From: Salinicola lusitanus
GTDB lineage: Bacteria; Pseudomonadota; Gammaproteobacteria; Pseudomonadales; Halomonadaceae
Direction: 5' to 3'
DNA length: 64,000 nt
NCBI RefSeq assembly: GCF_003206045.1
Contig: NZ_PZJM01000004.1
Location: 684,785 to 748,784, forward strand
In this document: positions 47,840-58,205 of the stretch, piece by piece
Position numbering within the stretch: the first letter of the stretch is position 1
How the letters are laid out: every line of letters begins with the position of its first letter
Made by a program: the position numbers and the translations under genes
The notes under the pieces: model-generated
Told to the model about the DNA's origin: nothing
The model's database searches: none
The model's input: the letters and a program-made list of their open reading frames with translations, nothing else

Positions 47840-48756
47840 GTCCGGGAAGCCGGGCCTTCGACAGCGGCGCTGAAACGGACGAACGCCGCTTCGAGGTGGG
47901 TGATGAAGAGACGAGCCAGTTGCGACAGCGGTTCGGTCCGCGGATAGGCCAGACTCACCACCAGGCGCTGCTCGACCGGCAGGGGAACGGCCGTCAGGTG
48001 CCGGCTGCGCCAGCCGTGCCAGGTAAACTCATCGATCAGGGCGATACCGGCACCGGCGTCCGCCATGGCGCAGGCGTAGTGCGGAGAGTCGACCTCGGTG
48101 GCCGGCCGCCATGGCTCGCCGGCCGCCTCGAAAGCGGCACGGATATGCTGGCCGAAAGGAGTTTCCGCGCCGTAACCGATCAGGTCGTATTGGCGGAGTT
48201 CGGGCAGCGAGACCGTGTCGCGCGCCGCCAGCGGATGGTCGATCGGACAGACGCAGACCATGCCTGCGCGGTGCAGCGGGTTGGCCTCCAGGTTGGGATG
48301 ATTCACCGGAAACAGCGAGATGCCCAGATCGGCCTGACGGTCGAGCAGTTGGTCGCGCAGCTGGGTATGCCGCTGGCAATCCAGACTGACCCGGACATCA
48401 TGCTCTTCCCGGAAGCTGGTGATCGCCCAAGGCACGATCTGATGACCGAGACTCGAACTGGCGGCGATACGCACCACCCCGTGGCGCCGCTGGGTCAGGT
48501 CATGCAGCGTATTGTTGACCCGCTGGACGTCTCGGTAGACGTTCTCCACGTCGCGGAACAGCCGACGCGCTTCCGGCGACGGGTAGAGCCGCCCCTTGAT
48601 ACGCTCGAACAGCGGAAAGCCGATGCGCTGCTCGGTGTGGGAGAGCATCCGGCTCACGGCCGGCTGGGAAATCATCAGGACGCGTGACGCGCCACTGATG
48701 CTGCCGGTGGTCATGATTGCCCGGAAAACCTCGATCTGCCGCAGATTCAGCGCCAT
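47836..48756 (-). CDS. LysR-family regulator of the D-amino-acid block
   Basis: 306 residues from the ATG at 48756, preceded by GGGAGGAGAG. N-terminal HTH (NLRQIEVFRAIMTTGSISGA, SQPAVSRMLSHTEQRIG) and a LysR substrate-binding domain (GVVRIAASSSLGHQIVPWAI). It heads the same-strand run of catabolic genes rather than being divergent, so autoregulation would control the whole block. The paired 36-bp elements are its probable sites. It may correspond functionally to DgcR of marine bacteria; this is inference from context. Confidence 0.85.
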   Translation of the reverse strand: MALNLRQIEVFRAIMTTGSISGASRVLMISQPAVSRMLSHTEQRIGFPLFERIKGRLYPSPEARRLFRDVENVYRDVQRVNNTLHDLTQRRHGVVRIAASSSLGHQIVPWAITSFREEHDVRVSLDCQRHTQLRDQLLDRQADLGISLFPVNHPNLEANPLHRAGMVCVCPIDHPLAARDTVSLPELRQYDLIGYGAETPFGQHIRAAFEAAGEPWRPATEVDSPHYACAMADAGAGIALIDEFTWHGWRSRHLTAVPLPVEQRLVVSLAYPRTEPLSQLARLFITHLEAAFVRFSAAVEGPASRT

Positions 48757-48860
48757 GCTCTCCCTCCTCCCGATGGTCAGGCGCGGCCTCGTGCCGACGG
48801 TCACCTCGACCACGCTCCCCTGAAGCGCGCCACGCTGACATGAGCCGCCCTATCCGGATA

Positions 48861-50177
48861 TCACTCGATCGAGAGCGAATCGCGATTGAAGAATACCGTC
48901 AGCGCGCGGATCAGATACGCCGGGTCGCGGGTACCGGCCGTCTCGCGGATCGAATGCATGCCGAACTGCGGCACCCCCACGTCGATGGTCGGCACACCTA
49001 GCTCGGTGGCGGTGATCGGGCCGATGGTGCTGCCGCACCCCATGTCGGCACGGGTCACGAACTGCTGCACGGGCACGTCCGCTTCCCGGCACATGTCATG
49101 GAACAGCGCTGCCGTCGTGCTGTTGGTCGCGTAGCGCTGGCTGGCATTGACCTTGATCACCGGGCCGGCGTTGAGCGCCGGGCCGTGGTTGGCATCGTGC
49201 TTGTCGGCGAAGTTGGGATGCACGGCATGGGCGTTGTCGCAGGAGATCATCAGCGAACGCTGGATCAGCCTGACGAAGCCCTCGTCGCCCGCCTCGCCCA
49301 GCGCCGCGTTGAGTCGGCGCAGCACGTCGGCCAGGAAGGGTCCCTGGGCTCCGCAGGCGCTGGCACTGCCGACCTCTTCATGGTCGTTGGCGACGAACAG
49401 CGCGCCCTGTCGGCCATCGGAAGCCAACAGCGCCTCGATGCCGATGAAGCAGGAGAGCAGGTTGTCCAGTCTCGCGCTGGCAAGCATCTCGCCGCCGACG
49501 CCGACCCGTGAGGGCGGCTGAACGTCATAGAACCCCAGCTCGAAATCGACGATGTCCGCCACCTCGAGGCCGTGTTCGCGCTCGATCCACCGTTTCAGCA
49601 GGCGATCGAGGTCGGGCGCGTCGCCGCCCTGCATCAGCAGCGGTGCCATCTGCGTCTGCGCATTGAGGGGCCGGCCGTTGTTGGCTTCGCGATCCATGTG
49701 AATCGCCAGGCTGGGTATGATCGCGATCGGCTCTCTCACGTTGAGCAGCACCGCCTGGAGCTTCCCGTCGGCACGACGAACATGCACCCGCCCGGCAAGC
49801 CCCAGGTCACGGTCGAACCAGGGCGCCAGCAACGCGCCGCCGTAGACCTGGACACCCAGTTGCAACCACCCCTTGTTGACGATCGCCGGTTGCGGTTTCA
49901 GACGCAAGGCCGGACTATCGGTGTGGGCACCCACCATACGCAGGGTCTCGAGAGACGACGCCGGTAGCTGAAACGCGATCAAGGCACTATCGTTGCGCGT
50001 CACGTAATATTTTTCGCCGGCTGACAATTTCCAGCTGTCAGTTTCCTTGAGCGGCCGATATCCTGCCGCCTCCAGCCTGGTCACGAGATTCGCGGTGGCG
50101 TGCCAGGGTGAGGGAGAACGCTGGAGAAAATCGATCAAGCGGTCTTCGAGAGCCTTGTCGGCGGCGTGGTCTGACAT
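48861..50177 (-). CDS. apeB: M18 family aminopeptidase
   Basis: 438 residues from the ATG at 50177. Zinc ligands of the M18 fold: GAHTDSPALRLKP, NDHEEVGSAS (catalytic Glu-Glu), DNAHAVHPNFADKHD, and the C-terminal GVPQFGMHSIRETAG. It removes N-terminal residues, with preference for acidic or hydrophobic ones in the family. It lies 104 bp before the LysR gene in transcription, so could supply the same transcript, but is normally a housekeeping cytoplasmic peptidase. Confidence 0.93.
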   Translation of the reverse strand: MSDHAADKALEDRLIDFLQRSPSPWHATANLVTRLEAAGYRPLKETDSWKLSAGEKYYVTRNDSALIAFQLPASSLETLRMVGAHTDSPALRLKPQPAIVNKGWLQLGVQVYGGALLAPWFDRDLGLAGRVHVRRADGKLQAVLLNVREPIAIIPSLAIHMDREANNGRPLNAQTQMAPLLMQGGDAPDLDRLLKRWIEREHGLEVADIVDFELGFYDVQPPSRVGVGGEMLASARLDNLLSCFIGIEALLASDGRQGALFVANDHEEVGSASACGAQGPFLADVLRRLNAALGEAGDEGFVRLIQRSLMISCDNAHAVHPNFADKHDANHGPALNAGPVIKVNASQRYATNSTTAALFHDMCREADVPVQQFVTRADMGCGSTIGPITATELGVPTIDVGVPQFGMHSIRETAGTRDPAYLIRALTVFFNRDSLSIE

Positions 50178-50310
50178 GGGTTTCCTCGGATGTCGGTCTG
50201 TAGTCATGCGGACTGACTGCTACAATAGATCCCGGACCTGAAAAAGATTCATGGATCCGGTGGTCTTCTAGGGAATAGAGAGTGTACAGGAAACCGGGAG
50301 TGCTTCATTG

Positions 50311-52425
50311 ATGACCCTGACTGTCGCCGCTCGGCACGCGGCCATGTGTTTGCTACTGCTGGCATGGAGCGTCACGGCGCTGGCCGGTCCCACCCCAACC
50401 GACGATCAGCGCCAGGCGGCGAGCGAAGTCGCCGAGTCTCTGCAGTACGGCTCCTACTCGGGCGTCGACCTCGACGACGAGTGGTCGAAACGCGCCTTCC
50501 AGCGTCTGCTCGACGTGCTGGACGACCAGCGCGCCTACTTCCTGCAGCGGGATGTCGATAATTTCAACGACCTGGACACATCCCTGGATGACGCCGTCAA
50601 GTCGGGCGACCTGGATCGCGTCTATGCATTCTATTCACGCTATCAGGATCGTGTGGAAGCACGACTCCAGTGGCTGGTGGACAAGGTCGACCGTGGCATC
50701 GACTACGACTACACCAGTGACGAGCGGCTGGCGCTGGATCGCAAGGACTATCCCTGGGCAGGCAGTGAAAGCGCGCTGGACGATCTCTGGAGCAAGCGGC
50801 TGGAGAATGCGGCGCTGACGCTGTCGCTGAGCGACCAGACGCCGCAAGAGATCCAGAAGACACTCCACGATCGCTATGCCAACCAGCTCAACCGGGTACG
50901 CCAGACCAATGCCGAGGACGTGCTGGTGTTGCTGATGTCGGCGGTGACCGGCACGGTGGATCCGCATACCGAGTACTTCTCGCCCCAGCAGAGCGAGTCC
51001 TTCGATATCCAGATGCGGCTCTCGCTGGAGGGGATCGGCGCGCTGTTGCAGAGCGATGGCGAGTACGTCAAGGTGTCGAGCCTGGTACCCGGCGGCCCGG
51101 CGGACAAGGCCGGCGTCCTGCAGCCGGCGGATCGTATCGTCGCGGTGGGTCAGAACGAGGACGGCGACATGGTCAACGTCGTCGGCATGCGCCTCGATGA
51201 AGTGGTCGACCTGATTCGCGGGCCGAAAGGCTCGACGGTAAGGCTGGAGATCATTCCCGCCAAGGCCGTCGACGTGACCCGGACCCACACCGTCAGGATC
51301 ACCCGGGACACGGTCAAGCTCGAGGATCAGGCCGCCCACAGCCGGGTCGAGGAGATCCAGCGCGACGGCAAGACCCACAAGATCGGGATCATCACCGTGC
51401 CGGCCTTCTACGTCGACTTCGATGCCTGGCAGGCCGGCGAGTCCGACTACCGCAGCACCACCCGCGACGTGGCCAAGGAGATCGACAAGCTCAAGGCCCA
51501 ACAGGTCGAAGGCATCGTTCTCGACCTGCGCAACGACGGCGGTGGCGCCCTGCAGGAGGCCAACTCGATGATCGGGCTGTTCATCGATCGCGGCCCGACC
51601 GTCCAGGTACGCGACGCCCGTGGGCGAATCAACCTCTATGGCGATACCGATGCCGGCGTCGCCTATGACGGCCCCCTCGCCGTGCTGGTCAACCGACTCT
51701 CCGCCTCGGCCTCCGAGATCTTCGCCGGCGCGATCCAGGATTACGGTCGTGGCCTGGTGATCGGCAGCCGGACCTTTGGCAAGGGCACGGTGCAGACGCT
51801 CACCGACCTCAGTCATGGTCAGCTCAAGCTGACCCGGGCCAAGTTCTATCGCATCTCGGGCGAGAGCACCCAGCACCGCGGCGTCGAACCGGACATCATC
51901 TACCCGAGCCTGATCGACCCGGATCAGATCGGCGAAAGCGCCCTCGACAACGCCCTGCCCTGGGATCGGGTGCGACCGGTGCAATACCGTCTCTATGGCG
52001 AGCCGTGGCGCTATCTCGAGGCGCTGCAGGACCGTCACGAGCAGCGTATCGCCAATGACCCCGATTTCGTCTATCTGGAAAAGCAGGCCCAGCTGAGCAA
52101 GCGACTACGCGAGCAGCAGACCAGCATCAGCCTCAACAAGGAACAGCGCCAGCGCGAAATGGATGCTCAGGAAACCGAGCAACTGGCGCTGGAGAACCAG
52201 CGGCGGCGCTCGCTGGGCCTGGAGCCGCTCGACGACTGGACCGATGCCAGGGGCCAGAGCGATGGCTCGGAGCAGGACGGCGCCGACGCCAAGGACAGCG
52301 AGGAAGAGGGTAGCGGTGAAGAGGGGATTCCCGATTCGGACGACGCCAAGCCCATCGACCGCGCCGAACTGCAGGAAACGTCCCAGATCCTGCTGGACTA
52401 CGTGAAGCTGAACGCCAAGAGTTGA
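50311..52425 (+). CDS. prc: Tail-specific (carboxy-terminal processing) protease Prc
   Basis: 704 residues from the ATG at 50311; a TTG just before it is also usable, with GGGAG upstream. Signal peptide about 1-26 (ending ALAGPT). PDZ domain around 240-330 (YVKVSSLVPGGPADKAGVL). S41 peptidase with Ser in NRLSASASEIFAGA and Lys in RTFGKGTVQT. The C-terminus carries an acidic, low-complexity insertion (residues about 645-685, rich in Asp, Glu and Gly) not typical of E. coli Prc. It trims or degrades periplasmic proteins, including PBP3 and lytic enzymes in relatives. Confidence 0.95.
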   Translation: MTLTVAARHAAMCLLLLAWSVTALAGPTPTDDQRQAASEVAESLQYGSYSGVDLDDEWSKRAFQRLLDVLDDQRAYFLQRDVDNFNDLDTSLDDAVKSGDLDRVYAFYSRYQDRVEARLQWLVDKVDRGIDYDYTSDERLALDRKDYPWAGSESALDDLWSKRLENAALTLSLSDQTPQEIQKTLHDRYANQLNRVRQTNAEDVLVLLMSAVTGTVDPHTEYFSPQQSESFDIQMRLSLEGIGALLQSDGEYVKVSSLVPGGPADKAGVLQPADRIVAVGQNEDGDMVNVVGMRLDEVVDLIRGPKGSTVRLEIIPAKAVDVTRTHTVRITRDTVKLEDQAAHSRVEEIQRDGKTHKIGIITVPAFYVDFDAWQAGESDYRSTTRDVAKEIDKLKAQQVEGIVLDLRNDGGGALQEANSMIGLFIDRGPTVQVRDARGRINLYGDTDAGVAYDGPLAVLVNRLSASASEIFAGAIQDYGRGLVIGSRTFGKGTVQTLTDLSHGQLKLTRAKFYRISGESTQHRGVEPDIIYPSLIDPDQIGESALDNALPWDRVRPVQYRLYGEPWRYLEALQDRHEQRIANDPDFVYLEKQAQLSKRLREQQTSISLNKEQRQREMDAQETEQLALENQRRRSLGLEPLDDWTDARGQSDGSEQDGADAKDSEEEGSGEEGIPDSDDAKPIDRAELQETSQILLDYVKLNAKS

Positions 52426-52433
52426 ATGCCAGT

Positions 52434-52457
52434 TGCCGGCCCGATCCGGGGCCGGCA
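52434..52457 (+). terminator. First hairpin after prc
   Basis: TGCCGGCCC and GGGCCGGCA with a 6-nt loop, 9 bp after the stop, no T tract. Probably works with the following stronger hairpin. Confidence 0.4.
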
Positions 52458-52483
52458 CGCCCAACCTTGTGCCCCGTACGACG

Positions 52484-52538
52484 CAGCCCCGCGACAGGAA
52501 CCCACTCGCTGAAGTCGGTTCGTGTCGCGGGGCTGTTT
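52484..52538 (+). terminator. Main terminator of prc
   Basis: 19-bp arms (52484-52502 and 52517-52535, cores CAGCCCCGCGACA / TGTCGCGGGGCTG, one mismatch) with a 14-nt loop, then TTTC. Confidence 0.7.
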
Positions 52539-52607
52539 CGTCGAGTCTCGCCCCGACGGTTGTTCCTACCCTCTCGCGGGTCAAGAAAGTCGCCGCATGG
52601 TCGTTGA

Positions 52608-54404
<1,797 letters not shown>

Positions 54405-54648
54405 ACCACCGTCAGATTCACCAAAACGCGTCATGGCAGGCCGGCCGTGCCGCGTTACAGTCAGCTCGAGCCTACCCATGCCCGGTAGCGCGACTGGAGT
54501 GCCATCCTCCGCCTCGCCGGCCCCGTCGGCTGGCCAAGCCTGGCGATGGTCTCCGTCGATCACGCCTCCCGGGAAAGACCACCGGTGGCCCGCTTGCGTC
54601 GCGGCGCTCCTCGCCGACGATGCCTACCTGCAGAGAGGGGTCGAGACG

Positions 54649-55899
54649 ATGTTCCCCGCAAGGCGAGCTTTTCTATTCCTGCAAGGCCCCCGCTCCCCGT
54701 TCTTCAGCCAGCTCGGAGAGCGGTTAACCGACGACGGGCACAAGGTCGTCAAGGTCAATTTCACGCTCGGCGACCAGGCAGCCTGGCAAGGTTCTCACGT
54801 CGAGACCTTTCGGGATCCTTGGCCAATGCTGGCGGCATTCGTCACCGATCTCTGGCAGCGCCACGGCATCACCGACCAGGTGGCCTTCGACGACAGTCGA
54901 ACGGCCCACCGGGAAGTCGTCCGCGCCGCACGCCGGCGCGGCATCCGCAGTCACATCCTGGCGCCGGGCTACTTCCAGCCCCACTGGATCACCCTGGAGC
55001 GTGAAGGCATCGATGGCCACTCGCTGCTGCCCCGAGATCCCGAGTGGTATCACATGATCGGCCCGACCCTTCCCCGCCAGCTGCCCCCGAGGCCGTTCGA
55101 AGCGGCCTTCGCCACGGCCGCCGTCCGGGAACTGGGCTACCGCATGGCGGATCTCGCCACGCCGCTTCTGTTTCGACATGGCCACGGTCAGGCCGGGTTC
55201 CCGGCGGGAATCCGCTACCGCTCGGCGATCGCAGGACTCGTCGCTCTGCAGCGACGTCGCGCCGACCGCCTGCAGCACGCGCTGATCTCCAGCGGGAAGC
55301 CCTACTACCTGTTCCCCACCCAGCCCGCTGCCGATCCCCGAATCCGGCTCCATTCACCCTACACCGACCGGCGGGCGGCCTTGACCCAGGTGGTCGAATC
55401 CTTTTCCCGGTTCGCCCCGGGCCACACCCGCCTGGCCATCGTCGACCCCGCGTGCCACGTCGACGCAGCCTATACGCGGCACCTGCGGGACCTGACGGCG
55501 AAGACCGGACTTGGCGAGCGGTTGGTGCTGATGCCTCCGGGGGATCTGCCAGCCCTGATCGAGCATGCCTCGGGCCTGGTCACGATCAATGGCAACGAGG
55601 GCTTGATGTCGTTGGAGGGCGAATGCCCGACCCTGGCGCTGGGCAACGCCATCTACCGCATGCCCGGTCTCACCGCTCCCAGCTCGCTGGACGATTTCTG
55701 GTGCCATCCGATCGGCCCGGATCGCCGGCTATTCCGGAGCTTCGCCCGCACGGTCATTCATGCCACCCAGATCAACGGCGACTTCTACAGCCAGCCAGGC
55801 ATCGATCTCGCCGTCGTCAACGCCGTCTCGCACTTGACGGCCAACGTCTCGCCCATCGAACGCCTGCTCTGGGACTCTCGCCTGCCGGTCGCCTCCTGA
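54649..55899 (+). CDS. KpsS-like capsular polysaccharide protein
   Basis: 416 residues from the ATG at 54649, with GAGAGGGG upstream; longer frames overlap ligB. Capsule_synth family: FLFLQGPRSPFFSQLGERLT at the N-terminus, EREGIDGHSLLPRD, and TINGNEGLMSLEGECPTLAL then GNAIYRMPGLT near the end, the latter typical of KpsS/KpsC Kdo transferases. It probably adds Kdo-type residues to the lipid anchor of a capsule-like polymer. No KpsC, KpsM/T or export genes are in the window. Confidence 0.85.
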   Translation: MFPARRAFLFLQGPRSPFFSQLGERLTDDGHKVVKVNFTLGDQAAWQGSHVETFRDPWPMLAAFVTDLWQRHGITDQVAFDDSRTAHREVVRAARRRGIRSHILAPGYFQPHWITLEREGIDGHSLLPRDPEWYHMIGPTLPRQLPPRPFEAAFATAAVRELGYRMADLATPLLFRHGHGQAGFPAGIRYRSAIAGLVALQRRRADRLQHALISSGKPYYLFPTQPAADPRIRLHSPYTDRRAALTQVVESFSRFAPGHTRLAIVDPACHVDAAYTRHLRDLTAKTGLGERLVLMPPGDLPALIEHASGLVTINGNEGLMSLEGECPTLALGNAIYRMPGLTAPSSLDDFWCHPIGPDRRLFRSFARTVIHATQINGDFYSQPGIDLAVVNAVSHLTANVSPIERLLWDSRLPVAS

Positions 55900-56109
55900 C
55901 CCCTCGTGTCCATGCCTTCCGGCCCAACCCCAGGCTCCCGTAGGACGCACCGCCAGGCGATCGCCCGGACGTAGGACGTAGCCCACGTCGGCGTCACACG
56001 CCTTCTTGAGCCAACCCGTGATGCCATACGGCAAGCGGCCAGGTGATCGCCACCCGGCCGCTAGCATTCACTGCTTGTACGCCCGCGTCTCTCGTCTCGA
56101 TCCGCGTCC

Positions 56110-57060
56110 TCAGTGGCTCGCCGGCGACAGTGCCCGGCCTATGTCGATCCGGGGTTTCACCATCAGCTTGGTGAACGCCATCAACACCATCTCCTCGATT
56201 GCCGGCCCCATCTCCTGCTTGAGCGCCTCGTAGCTGGGGTAGCTCGGCTCCGGCGCGATGCACATCTCGAAGAAGTGCTGGCGGTTGATGTGCGGGTTGT
56301 CGATGAAGAACTGACTCAAGCGGTTGTGCTTTTCCTGCTTGGCGGCGCTGGAGACGTAATTGCCGATCCGGGCGAAGAACTGCTCGACGCTGCGTAACGG
56401 CAGATGGTAGATGCACGCTTCCCACTCCCGGGCAAAATCCATGATCTCCGCCTCGGGTTCCAGGACGGCGCCATCCTGCTTGGCCATGAGCCAGTGGTAG
56501 CCCATGTGCAGCCGGTGGGACTGGCGGTAGATGAACAGCGCCTTGGTGTCGGAGGCCTGCTCGCCCAGCGACCAGTACTCCGCTTCCAGTAGCTGGCCCT
56601 CGAGGTCCTGCTGGTACTCGATGCTCTCCTTGCAGATCACGTTGATCCAGGGCAACCGGAAGTAGAAACGCTTGAGGTTCTCCTCCCCCGGGAAGCGTTG
56701 GGCGAAGGCGGCGTAGAAATCCTTGATCGTGAGCCCCTTCTTGAAGGTCAGGAACTCATCGGCATCGAAGCCGTAGACGATATTGTAGCAATCCTTCTTC
56801 AGGTAGAGCTCCAGTGCCCCATTGATGTAATCGGCCTTGCGCTTAGAAAAGCCCTGCTCGTCCTCGATCTCGACGAATGCGATCTCCTTCTCCGGATAGC
56901 GATCCCGCAATTCGGCAACGCACTCCCGAAGGAAGTCGTGCTCGATATGACTCAGCACGACGAGCCGGTCGAATCCCAGTCGCAGGTGGTGCAGGAACGA
57001 AGCGAAGACGACGTCCTCCTCTCCCCTGACCATTGTGATAGCGGTGAACTCGAGTTTCAT
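56110..57060 (-). CDS. Glycosyltransferase family 2-like protein, paralogue A
   Basis: 316 residues from the ATG at 57060, with AGGAAA 8 bases upstream. Short GT-A-like protein: FTAITMVRGEEDVVFASFLHH at the start, a Lys in SKRKADYIN, and the metal-binding FDADEFLTFK. It is clearly paralogous with the protein at 62412-63404 (shared TMVRGE, LGFxRLVV, EHDFLR and FDADEF). Sugar donor and acceptor are unknown. It is last in a five-gene minus-strand run. Confidence 0.8.
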   Translation of the reverse strand: MKLEFTAITMVRGEEDVVFASFLHHLRLGFDRLVVLSHIEHDFLRECVAELRDRYPEKEIAFVEIEDEQGFSKRKADYINGALELYLKKDCYNIVYGFDADEFLTFKKGLTIKDFYAAFAQRFPGEENLKRFYFRLPWINVICKESIEYQQDLEGQLLEAEYWSLGEQASDTKALFIYRQSHRLHMGYHWLMAKQDGAVLEPEAEIMDFAREWEACIYHLPLRSVEQFFARIGNYVSSAAKQEKHNRLSQFFIDNPHINRQHFFEMCIAPEPSYPSYEALKQEMGPAIEEMVLMAFTKLMVKPRIDIGRALSPASH

Positions 57061-57133
57061 GGTGGGATTTCCTGTCATTGTTGAGAATGCTTGCCGCCAT
57101 GACGACGACACGAACTGGGAATACGGTTGCCGC

Positions 57134-58162
57134 TCAGCGCCTTACCCACCAGAAGGCCCGGGCCTTTTCCGGGTTGCCGATATCGAGCGCCTTGCGAGCG
57201 GCGTTTTGTGCCATCAGTCGGGCAGTTGCCGGATCATCGATCAACTGCTGCATCGCCGAGCGCCAGGCCTCGGGAGTGTCCTCCACCAGCAGCCCGTCCT
57301 CGCCGTCGGAGACGATTTCCCGGTACGGCGAGCGCGCGCTGTAGAGCCCCACGCTGCCCATGGCGGCGTTGTCCAGAAACTTGATGTACGTCTTGCCGGC
57401 GTTGAACGGGGTGTCACGCATCGGCGTGAGGCTGATGTGCATGCGCTGGCGGTCGCGATAGCGCTGGAATGCCCGCCACCCCAGCGGCTTCGGCGTGCGA
57501 ACGCGCTGCAGCCCGCGCAGCGAGACCGGAGAGTACCCCCCCAGCATGATCTCGAAGGTCAACGCCGCGTTGCGCTCGTGAATGTCGACCAGCGCTGGCG
57601 TGATGTTCTCGAGATCGGCCAGATGCGCCCGGGAGCCGTGAAATCCGACCCGTGGCGCCAACATGGAAAAATGGTCATGGGTCGGCATCGGCGAGATCAG
57701 CGAAGGCGCCAGCAGCGAGACGGAATCGTGGCGGCGACTGAAGTGTCTCGCCAAAGGCTCGCAGCACGCGATCACCTCGTCGGCGATCGCCAGCAGACGC
57801 GGCTGCAGGTGCGAGGAGACATGGGCCATCCGCCGCCGGTAGGTCTCGGGCAGCTGCGGGTCGAGGGCAGCGGCCGAGATATCGTCATCGATCAGATAGC
57901 GGATGGTCGCCAGCCGATGACGGTTGTCCTCCAGCCACGAGATCCAGGCGGCGTTGAGCGAGCGGCAGACGAGAATGTGAGCGTTACGCAACTCGCCTAC
58001 CAGCCAGGGCATGCACATGACCGGCAACCGCCAGTAGCTGGTGTCGATGCGCTTGACCTCGATGCCACGTGATTGCAGCCACGGCGCCACCGATTTCAGG
58101 AAGTAGATATCTTCAGTCGGGCAGGTTCCATCACTCAAAACCACCCAGCGCGGATAGCTCAT
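57134..58162 (-). CDS. Glycosyltransferase, GT-B type
   Basis: 342 residues. The C-terminal half resembles family 1 enzymes: RVGFHGSRAHLADLENI, TPFNAGKTYIKFLDNAAMGS, and YREIVSDGEDGLLVEDTPEA near 300, the usual nucleotide-sugar region. RYLIDDDISAAALDP in the N-terminal half is also seen in polysaccharide GTs. Substrates unknown. Spacing of 73 bp to the gene after it and 43 bp to the gene before it suggests one operon. Confidence 0.8.
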   Translation of the reverse strand: MSYPRWVVLSDGTCPTEDIYFLKSVAPWLQSRGIEVKRIDTSYWRLPVMCMPWLVGELRNAHILVCRSLNAAWISWLEDNRHRLATIRYLIDDDISAAALDPQLPETYRRRMAHVSSHLQPRLLAIADEVIACCEPLARHFSRRHDSVSLLAPSLISPMPTHDHFSMLAPRVGFHGSRAHLADLENITPALVDIHERNAALTFEIMLGGYSPVSLRGLQRVRTPKPLGWRAFQRYRDRQRMHISLTPMRDTPFNAGKTYIKFLDNAAMGSVGLYSARSPYREIVSDGEDGLLVEDTPEAWRSAMQQLIDDPATARLMAQNAARKALDIGNPEKARAFWWVRR

Positions 58163-58205
58163 GATCAGTCCCCTCGTAGGCTGGATTGGCGTTCCCCTCG
58201 CGCAC

